This document shows positions 1 to 6,175 of a stretch of DNA of 19,908 nucleotides, piece after piece (position 1 is the first letter of the stretch; each line of letters opens with the position of its first letter). The DNA is from JALONO01 sp038209965 (GTDB lineage: Bacteria; Bacteroidota; Bacteroidia; Cytophagales; Thermoflexibacteraceae), in NCBI GenBank assembly GCA_038209965.1, contig JBBQXF010000090.1, positions 1-19,908 of the forward strand. Reading direction: 5' to 3'. The notes under the pieces are model-generated. The model was not told the origin of the DNA. It ran no database searches and saw only the letters and a program-made list of their open reading frames with translations. The position numbers and the translations under genes are program-made.

Positions 1-1518
1 TACGTCTGGCTCGTAGGTTTGGGGGTTGGCCTGCGCCAAACGTTCATAAATTTCTAAGGCGCGCAAATAGGCATTTTCCGCCTTGGCCAACTCATTTTCA
101 GCCTGATACAAAGTCCCTAAATTGTTGAGGCTGGTTGCTACGTCTGGCTCGTAGGTTTGGGGGTTGGCCTGCGCCAAACGTTCATAAATTTCTAAGGCGC
201 GCAAATAGGCATTTTCCGCCTTGGCAAACTCATTTTTAGCCTTATACAAATTAGCCAAATTGTTGAGGGTACCCGCTACGTAAGGCTCGTAGGTTTGAGG
301 GTTTGCTGCCGCCAAACGTTCATAAATTTCTAAGGCACGTAAATAGGCATTTTCCGCCTTGGCAAACTCATTTTTAGTTTGACACAAACCCGCCAAATTG
401 TTGAGGACTTGCGCGAGGGCTGGCTTGTAGGTTTGAGGGTTGGCCTGCGCCAAACGTTCCCTGATTTCTAGGGCGCGCAAGTAGGCATTTTCCGCCTTGG
501 CCAACTCATTTTTAGCCTTATACAAATTAGCCAAATTGTTGAGGGTGTCCGCTACGTAAGGCTCGTAGGTTTGAGGGTTTGCTGCCGCCAAACGTTCTGT
601 GATTTCTAAGGCGCGTAAATAGGCTTCTCCCGCCTTGGCAAACTCATTTTTAGCCTCATACAAAACCGCCAAATTGTTGAGGACTTGCGCGAGGGCTGGC
701 TTGTAGGTTTGAGGGTTGGCCTGCGCCAAACGTTCCCTGATTTCTAAGGCGCGCAAATAGGCTTCTCCCGCCTTGGCAAACTCATTTTTAGCTTGACACA
801 AACCCGCCAAATTGTGGAGGGCAGTAGCTACGTAAGGCTCGTAGGTTTGAGGGTTTGCCTGCCCCAAACGTTCATAAATTTCTAAGGCACGTAAATAGGC
901 ATTTTCCGCCTCGGCAAACTCATTTTTAGCTTGATACAAAACCGCCAAATTGTTGAGGGTACCCGCTACGTAAGGCTCGTAGGTTTGGGGGTTTGCTGCC
1001 GCCATACGTTCCCTGATTTCTAAGGCGCGCAAATAGGCATTCTCCGCCTTGGCAAACTCATTTTTAGCCTGATACAAAACCCCCAAATTGCTGAGGGTAC
1101 CCGCTACGTCTGGCTCGTAGGTTTGAGGGTTGGCCTGCCCCAAACGTTCCCTGATTTCTAAGGCGCGTAAATAGGCATTTTCCGCCTCGGCAAACTCATT
1201 TTTAGCTTGATACAAATTAGCCAAATTGTTGAGGCTGGTTGCTACGTCTGGCTCGTAGGTTTGGGGGTTGGCCTGCGCCAAACGTTCCCTGATTTCTAAG
1301 GCGCGCAAATAGGCTTCTCCCGCCTTGGCAAACTCATTTTTAGCTTGATACAAAGCCGCCAAATTGTGGAGGGCAGTAGCTACGTAAGGCTCGTAGGTTT
1401 GGGGGTTTGCTGCCGCCATACATTCCCTGATTTCTAAGGCGCGCAAATAGGCATTCTCCGCCTTGGCAAACTCATTTTTATCCTCATACAAAATCCCCAA
1501 ATTGTTGAGGGTCATGGA
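1..1518 (-). repeat. Tandem array of eleven 138-bp TPR-coding units
   Basis: Eleven units start at 1, 139, 277, 415, 553, 691, 829, 967, 1105, 1243 and 1381, each exactly 138 bp or 46 codons, with no indels. The array ends at 1518 toward the gene's 5' end and probably continues past the left window edge. Most bases are the same in all units. Differences sit mainly at a few codons: residues 2-3 of the first helix (GT, TS, TA, DT, QV), LY versus LC, ENAY versus GEAY, the residue before ER (Y, R or T), and EPDV versus EPYV versus KPAL. Shared variants recur in blocks, so units were probably copied by recombination. Confidence 0.95.
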
Positions 1519-2208
1519 AATCTTATGCTCCTCTCCTTCCTCTGCCCATGCGAGACACCGCTCATAATACTTTTGAGCAGGCAGGATTTGATTGTGATTT
1601 TGAAGAAAGAGGGCGTACTCGAAGCAGTTGTCGAAGTAAGGATAGGCACGAATCGCCTCCTCATAGTAGGTACATGTAAGGGCGAAGCGGTCGGGGTTCC
1701 CCCAATCTAAGGCGGTCAGTTGGGCTTTCATCAGGAAGTCTTGGGCAATGTTCCTTTTTCCTTCTTCGGCTTTTTGGATTTGCTCCATACCCTTTTGCTC
1801 CATTTTTTCATAATCAGCCAGTTCTGCCCTCATTTCTTCTTCCTTAAGTACAGCATTGGCGGCTTGGAAGTCGCCCTTTTCAAAGAGGTCTTTCGCCAGT
1901 TGCTGTCTTTGGGTATTGATGGGCTTGTTGTAAAAAGTATCATAGAGTTGGGCTACTTGTGCCTTGAAAGCCTCGATTTCTTGGGCTTTTTCTTGGCGTT
2001 CGCCGTCGATCTCCAATGCCTTGATTTTGAAATCTTCGTCATCGGGATACTGTACTATTTTTTGCCTGTTTTTCTCAAAAGCCGCATTGAGGTTGTCCAA
2101 GTGGGCTTGGATTTTTTGGTAGTCGAGCGATTGATAGGTGATGTTGTTTACTATTTTATCTCTTGCTACATTATCGCCCGAGCCGCTGTGATGTTGTTCT
2201 GTTTGCAT
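1..2208 (-). CDS. TPR-repeat receptor-like protein with N-terminal GDN motif (partial)
   Basis: The gene is open from an ATG at 2208 to the window edge, giving 736 codons without a stop; its C-terminus is missing. Residues 3-19 contain HHSGSGDNVARDKIV, nearly the same as the end of the upstream protein. Residues 20 to about 140 are charged and probably helical or coiled coil. Residues about 140-230 contain degenerate helical hairpins (YYEEAIRAYP, AQKYYERCLAWAEEG). From residue 231, eleven uninterrupted 46-residue TPR units follow, of the form LNNLxxLYxAKNEFAKAENAYLRALEIxERLAxANPQTYEP. Such arrays make superhelical protein-binding surfaces, often the sensing part of NLR-like receptors. No NACHT or NB-ARC ATPase is seen in the visible part. 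The start lies 22 bp after the stop of the 229-aa gene, so the two are probably one operon. A receptor role is inferred from architecture and neighbour. Confidence 0.9.
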   Translation of the reverse strand, partial: MQTEQHHSGSGDNVARDKIVNNITYQSLDYQKIQAHLDNLNAAFEKNRQKIVQYPDDEDFKIKALEIDGERQEKAQEIEAFKAQVAQLYDTFYNKPINTQRQQLAKDLFEKGDFQAANAVLKEEEMRAELADYEKMEQKGMEQIQKAEEGKRNIAQDFLMKAQLTALDWGNPDRFALTCTYYEEAIRAYPYFDNCFEYALFLQNHNQILPAQKYYERCLAWAEEGEEHKISMTLNNLGILYEDKNEFAKAENAYLRALEIRECMAAANPQTYEPYVATALHNLAALYQAKNEFAKAGEAYLRALEIRERLAQANPQTYEPDVATSLNNLANLYQAKNEFAEAENAYLRALEIRERLGQANPQTYEPDVAGTLSNLGVLYQAKNEFAKAENAYLRALEIRERMAAANPQTYEPYVAGTLNNLAVLYQAKNEFAEAENAYLRALEIYERLGQANPQTYEPYVATALHNLAGLCQAKNEFAKAGEAYLRALEIRERLAQANPQTYKPALAQVLNNLAVLYEAKNEFAKAGEAYLRALEITERLAAANPQTYEPYVADTLNNLANLYKAKNELAKAENAYLRALEIRERLAQANPQTYKPALAQVLNNLAGLCQTKNEFAKAENAYLRALEIYERLAAANPQTYEPYVAGTLNNLANLYKAKNEFAKAENAYLRALEIYERLAQANPQTYEPDVATSLNNLGTLYQAENELAKAENAYLRALEIYERLAQANPQTYEPDV
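2147..2190 (-). repeat. GDN-motif DNA repeat, copy in TPR gene head
   Basis: This 44-bp segment encodes HSGSGDNVARDKIVN near the TPR protein's N-terminus. It matches 2238-2281 at 37 of 44 positions by direct count. The core reading attatcgcccg is identical in both copies. Confidence 0.85.
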
Positions 2209-2230
2209 AGGGTTTTAGTTTTGCTAATGA

Positions 2231-2920
2231 TTACTGTTTTACAATTTTGTCCCTGCCCACATTATCGCCCGGGCCGCTGTGGGTTTGGGTAGTAATGGTA
2301 CTGTCTTTGATGTGTTGGAACGTTTGGTTATTATTTCCTGTAATTGTCAGTGTATTAATCACTTGCTGCACAGCTTCCTTTCCCTCTTTCTGCGCATATT
2401 GCTCCATGATTTTTTCAAATGCCGCTTTTAATTTTTCATCACTTTCCAAGGCGTTGGTGAGATATTCGTTGAACTCTGCTTGGAAATCACCGTCATTCGG
2501 GTCTTTTTCTACACCTTTTAAGACTAATTGTCCTACTTTTTCTTTGCTAAAAACGCCTTTGACTTGGGCATACACATCTTTGATGATTTCGCCGCCGCCT
2601 GCGCCAAGTGTGGCAACGGTGGCTTCTTTTCCGCCGGCCTTCCAGAAAGCGGAGAGAACTTCGTGGGTATTTTGGATGATTTGTGGAATGTTCATGGTTT
2701 TTATTTGTGTTAAGTTTCCTGAATGGATTGGCGAGTTGATGCTGTAAACCAATACTTTGAGCCGATCATTAAAGTCTATGTCAGCCACGGCCCCTCGGAG
2801 GATAAACTCTTTTTTGAGCCGCTGGTAGGCAGCGCCCAGGGCGAATTTGTCCAATTCGGCAAACAATGCGGCGTAGGCGAGATCATCGATCAGCGCGAGG
2901 AGTTCGGCTTGGTTTTTCAT
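2231..2920 (-). CDS. Helical effector-like protein with EAD-like head and amyloid-type tail
   Basis: The protein has 229 aa. Residues 1 to about 60 form a helical region with LALIDDLAYAALFAELD and FNDRLKVLV, resembling the small death-like effector-associated domains of bacterial conflict proteins. Residues 76 to about 185 form a second domain with a glycine-rich segment (TLGAGGGEIIKDVYAQVKGV) and an acidic helical part (EKDPNDGDFQAEFNEYL). It resembles the helical domains that precede amyloid signalling motifs in bacterial effectors (Bell-like); this is a family-level guess. Residues 190-213 are rich in N, Q and T (TITGNNNQTFQHIKDSTIT), and residues 214-229 carry HSGPGDNVGRDKIV, repeated at the head of the downstream TPR protein. 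There is no signal peptide. A second ATG at 2695 (residue 76), preceded by an AT-rich leader-like stretch, could start a 154-aa form. The function as effector is inferred. Confidence 0.75.
   Translation of the reverse strand: MKNQAELLALIDDLAYAALFAELDKFALGAAYQRLKKEFILRGAVADIDFNDRLKVLVYSINSPIHSGNLTQIKTMNIPQIIQNTHEVLSAFWKAGGKEATVATLGAGGGEIIKDVYAQVKGVFSKEKVGQLVLKGVEKDPNDGDFQAEFNEYLTNALESDEKLKAAFEKIMEQYAQKEGKEAVQQVINTLTITGNNNQTFQHIKDSTITTQTHSGPGDNVGRDKIVKQ
2238..2281 (-). repeat. GDN-motif DNA repeat, copy in effector tail
   Basis: This 44-bp segment encodes HSGPGDNVGRDKIVK at the extreme C-terminus of the 229-aa protein. It is a direct repeat of 2147-2190. The identity spans a stop codon and a start codon in between, so the motif was probably copied from one gene to the other or has been kept alike by joint function. 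Confidence 0.85.
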
Positions 2921-2945
2921 CGGTCAGGCAAAGGAATAATTTGCT

Positions 2946-2975
2946 GAAAGATAGATCAAAGGGGCGGAAAGTCAA
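2946..2975 (-). promoter_or_regulatory. Candidate Bacteroidota promoter of the effector/TPR pair
   Basis: On the minus strand a TTG (2973-2975) is followed after 19 bp by TATCTTTC (2946-2953), one mismatch from the TAnnTTTG -7 consensus. Transcription would start about 20 bp before the ATG at 2920. The promoter lies just inside the hairpin at 2984-3008, which suits an independent unit. Confidence 0.4.
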
Positions 2976-2983
2976 AATAACAG

Positions 2984-3008
2984 GGCCCAAAAAATGATTT
3001 TTTGGGCC
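2984..3008 (-). terminator. Perfect hairpin with A/T arms, probable terminator
   Basis: The arms GGCCCAAAAAA (2984-2994) and TTTTTTGGGCC (2998-3008) pair over 11 bp around a 3-nt loop. The layout is symmetrical, so it could act in both directions. It separates the dehydrogenase gene upstream from the effector/TPR pair downstream on the minus strand. Confidence 0.5.
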
Positions 3009-3412
3009 ACTTAGCGATACCACAAAAGCCGTCGAAGGCCATACGGTAAGTTAAACAGTCACAAGAGCAACTTTTCACCGGCCATTGAGTGTTTTTTGGC
3101 CCGAGTGCCGGTCGGTGGCGGTTTTTTTTCTTTTCTTTGATTTGCCAAAAGAAAAGGGCCACTGGCGCAAGGCGGTTCCCCGCTGCGCAAGCGGCCGGCC
3201 TTCCCTAGCTCAAAACCTTCAACGTCGGGCACTTTACTTGCAAAAAGTTGAGCACCAAGCTGTTTTCGGTACAACATTTTGGTGGGCATGGCCCAGCGGC
3301 TGACGAAAGTCGCCGACTTTCGCTGATTGCTTGGGCAAAGTCACAGACTTGGCCCAACCGGGGAAACAACTGCCAGTTGAAACTCATGCCAATTCACTTT
3401 ACCGTCTCTCCA

Positions 3413-5848
3413 TTACTCGGTATACAATGCTGGGAAGCGGGTAGGGTCGGTTTCGTGGAAAATTGTGTACGCCGCTTCAAACACATCTTCAGCATTGGGC
3501 TTGGAAAAATAATCGCCATCGCTGCCATAAGGTGGGCGGTGGGCCTTGGCGCTCACGCACACTGGGGCCGAGTCGAGGTAGCGGTAGGCTTGTTGGCCGT
3601 CGATCACTTGCTGGAGCAGGTAGGCCGAAGCCCCGCCGGGCACATCTTCATCGGCAAAAACGACCCGGTTGGTTTTTTTGATCGAGGCCAAGATGCGGTG
3701 GCCCAGATCAAAGGGCAGCAGGGTTTGGGTGTCGATCACTTCGGTGCTGATCCCCACTTCTTGGAGCATGGCAGCGGCCTCCATTACGATCCGGCACATG
3801 GAGCCATAAGTCACGATGGTGAGGTCGGTACCCGCGCGGATGACCTCTGGCACGCCCAGGGGGACGGTAAACTCGCCAATATTGTTGGGCATCCGTTCTT
3901 TGAGCCGGTAGCCGTTGAGGCATTCGATGACCAGCCCAGGCTCATCGCCCAGCAAAAGGGTGTTGTACATCCCGGCGGCTTGGGTCATGTTGCGCGGTAC
4001 TAGCACGTGGATGCCCCGGACCGCGTTGATGATCATGCCCAGCGGCGAGCCCGAGTGCCAAATGCCCTCGAGCCGGTGGCCCCGCGAGCGGATGATGAGC
4101 GGGGCTTTTTGGCCGCCCACCGTGCGGTAGGAAAGGCAGGCCAAGTCGTCGGACAGGGTCTGGATCGTGTAGTAGATATAGTCCAAATATTGGATTTCGG
4201 TGATGGGCCGCAAGCCGCGCAGGGCTGCCCCAATGCCTTGCCCGATGATGGTGGACTCACGGATGCCCGTGTCGCCCACCCGCAATTCGCCGTATTTGGC
4301 TTGCATGCCGGCAAACGCTTGGTTTACATCGCCGATTTTGCCAACGTCTTCGCCAATGGCAAACACGCGCGGGTCGCGGGCGAGCATGGCATCAAACGCC
4401 GCCAGCAGCACCTCGCGCCCATCCACGACCAATGAATGATCGTCATATTCAGCTTTGATTTCGGGTACTTGCAGGGCAGAACTGGCCGATTCGTTGAACA
4501 AGTGGGAGTTGAACCGACGGCTGTTTGCGGCCAAGTTGACTTCCAACCATTGCAAAAGTGACTTGCGGTGGCCCACTGGCTCGGCCCGCAATACCCGGAC
4601 GGCTTTTTTGACAGCTTTGACCCCATCGAGCCGGAGCGGATGGATGGTGCGCTGCAACTCCTCGCGGATCAGGGCCAGTTGGGGGCGCAGTCCCGGTTGG
4701 ATCACCGACTCAGCGGCGGAAATGGCCTGCACGGCTTCTTGGTGCGCCCCGCGCATGGAATCCACAAAGCTGTTCCAGGCCCTGGCTTTGGCTTCGGCCA
4801 CCAGCAGCTTGGCTTGTTGGTCTATCTTGTCCAGTTCATCGGCAGTGGCCAAGTTATTTTGCAAAATCCAAGCGCGGAAACGGGGCAGGCAGTCGTGCTC
4901 CGCTTCCCAAGCCAAGCGGTCTTTGGGTTTGTAGCGCTCATGGGAGCCGGAGGTGGAATGGCCCTGCGGTTGGGTGAGTTCGCACACGTGGATCAGGGCT
5001 GGCACGTGCTCGTGGCGACAAGTGGCGGCCGCGTGCTGGTACGTTTCGCAGAGGGCCTCGTAATCCCATCCCCGCACTTGGAACAGCTCGAAGCCCGGCT
5101 CCCGGTCGGTGCGCTGGAACCCTTGGAGCAGTTTATAAATATCGCCTTTGGTGGTGTGGTATTCTTGTGGGACCGATATGCCATAGCCATCATCCCAGAC
5201 CGACATCAGCATGGGCACTTGGAGCACTCCGGCGGCATTGATGGCCTCAAAAAACAGGCCCTCCGAAGTGGAGGCATTGCCGATGGTGCCAAAAGCGACT
5301 TCGTTGCCATTGACCGAAAATTCGTTCAAATACTGGAGCTGGGGATTCTGGCGGTAAAGCTTGGAGGCAAAGGCCAGTCCCAGCAGCCGGGGCATCTGTC
5401 CGGCGGTGCAAGAAACATCGGCCGAAGAATTGTATTGTTGGGTCAGATCTTTCCAGTTGCCCTGCTCGTCTAGGCTACGGGTGGCAAAGTGGCCGTTCAT
5501 GCAGCGCCCGCCGGTGGCTGGCTCGTAGGCCAGATCGGGGTGGGCATAGAGTTGGGCAAAATACTGCTCCAAGGTCAATTCGCCCAGGGCAAACATGAAA
5601 GTTTGGTCGCGGTAATAGCCCGACCGGAAATCGCCCTTGCGAAACGCTTTGGCCATGGCGATTTGGGCCAGTTCTTTCCCGTCGCCGAAGATCCCAAACT
5701 TGGCCTTGCCCATAAAAACCTCTTTGCGTCCCATCAAGCTGGCGTGTCGGCTCTCGCAGGCGACCCGGTAGTCGTTGCGCACCGCTTCTGGCCCAAAGCC
5801 AATCTGAGGGGAGGGGGAATTTTTGGCAATGCTGGTGGTCTGCATCAT
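3413..5848 (-). CDS. 2-oxoacid dehydrogenase E1, fused alpha and beta subunits
   Basis: The product is an 811-aa thiamine-diphosphate enzyme that decarboxylates a 2-oxoacid (branched-chain 2-oxoacid or pyruvate) and passes the acyl group to the lipoyl E2. Residues about 20-330 are E1-alpha, with the TPP/Mg site GTIGNASTSEG (187-197) and DDGYGIS (219-225), and the loop GHSTSGSHERY near 296-306. Residues about 470-800 are E1-beta, with AIGEDVGKIGDVNQAF, RVGDTGIRESTIIGQGIGAA and the C-terminal transketolase domain TLLPFD...VFADED. The first position of the TPP motif reads GN instead of the classical GD, as I recall for Bacteroidota fused E1 proteins. The frame stays open upstream to 6094, but those 82 residues look non-coding. 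I chose the MM at 5848, just before the conserved part. Substrate cannot be fixed from sequence alone; no E2 or E3 gene is nearby. Confidence 0.9.
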   Translation of the reverse strand: MMQTTSIAKNSPSPQIGFGPEAVRNDYRVACESRHASLMGRKEVFMGKAKFGIFGDGKELAQIAMAKAFRKGDFRSGYYRDQTFMFALGELTLEQYFAQLYAHPDLAYEPATGGRCMNGHFATRSLDEQGNWKDLTQQYNSSADVSCTAGQMPRLLGLAFASKLYRQNPQLQYLNEFSVNGNEVAFGTIGNASTSEGLFFEAINAAGVLQVPMLMSVWDDGYGISVPQEYHTTKGDIYKLLQGFQRTDREPGFELFQVRGWDYEALCETYQHAAATCRHEHVPALIHVCELTQPQGHSTSGSHERYKPKDRLAWEAEHDCLPRFRAWILQNNLATADELDKIDQQAKLLVAEAKARAWNSFVDSMRGAHQEAVQAISAAESVIQPGLRPQLALIREELQRTIHPLRLDGVKAVKKAVRVLRAEPVGHRKSLLQWLEVNLAANSRRFNSHLFNESASSALQVPEIKAEYDDHSLVVDGREVLLAAFDAMLARDPRVFAIGEDVGKIGDVNQAFAGMQAKYGELRVGDTGIRESTIIGQGIGAALRGLRPITEIQYLDYIYYTIQTLSDDLACLSYRTVGGQKAPLIIRSRGHRLEGIWHSGSPLGMIINAVRGIHVLVPRNMTQAAGMYNTLLLGDEPGLVIECLNGYRLKERMPNNIGEFTVPLGVPEVIRAGTDLTIVTYGSMCRIVMEAAAMLQEVGISTEVIDTQTLLPFDLGHRILASIKKTNRVVFADEDVPGGASAYLLQQVIDGQQAYRYLDSAPVCVSAKAHRPPYGSDGDYFSKPNAEDVFEAAYTIFHETDPTRFPALYTE

Positions 5849-6175
5849 TTGGTTGGTCGGGTTCGAGGTACACGAATGAATAAAACGGTGGTGATGCGTG
5901 AAAAATCTTTTCAGGCCAATGATTTTTCCAAGCCCACTTTGTATTGGTAACCCCTCTTCCGGCCCAGCGTACACTTTGGGCGCCAAAGGACTATTGAGCC
6001 GTAAAATTAGGGATTTTTTTCGAAGTAAACCGCAACCCGACATCCCGGCCCTTGGTTTAGGGGCAGTCCGACGTTGATAAATGGCTAACGGCAAGGCTAC
6101 AAGGGCATTGTGCCCAACTTTAGTTGGCGCAAAGTGGCCCCGGCGGCGGCCCTAGGTTGAGCAGCCGAAGCATTG
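5849..6175. other. Intergenic stretch between E1 and porE-like gene
   Basis: No gene is supported. It is crossed by an in-frame upstream extension of the E1 frame that I reject as coding. A weak minus-strand -7-like TAATTTTA lies at 6002-6009, with a TTG 23 bp further upstream, which is wider than usual. No clear terminator for the porE-like gene was seen. Confidence 0.4.

Larger units (their letters stand above)
2921..3412. other. Gene-free stretch with several hairpins
   Basis: No credible gene was found; the ORFs here are short, overlapping and without recognisable protein features. Besides the promoter and hairpin above, it holds inverted repeats at 3130-3138/3148-3156 (9-bp arms, CTTTTCTTT), 3180-3184/3190-3194 (CCGCT/AGCGG) and 3304-3312/3314-3322 (CGAAAGTCG/CGACTTTCG). 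It may be an extragenic repeat element or a folded leader or trailer. Confidence 0.5.

Noticed and set aside
1..1518. CRISPR array or satellite DNA
   Set aside because: The 138-bp units have no spacers, keep an open reading frame throughout and code canonical TPR helices.
1525..2292. Plus-strand ORFs of 61 and 190 aa
   Set aside because: They are antisense to the TPR protein's N-terminal region and have no protein features; the minus-strand frame is clearly coding.
2247..2947. Plus-strand ORFs of 166, 61 and 74 aa
   Set aside because: They lie opposite the 229-aa gene and the minus-strand reading is the one with motif and operon logic.
5849..6094. N-terminal 82-residue extension of the E1 protein
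   Set aside because: The residues have no E1 similarity or targeting sense, and the conserved part begins right after the MM at 5848.
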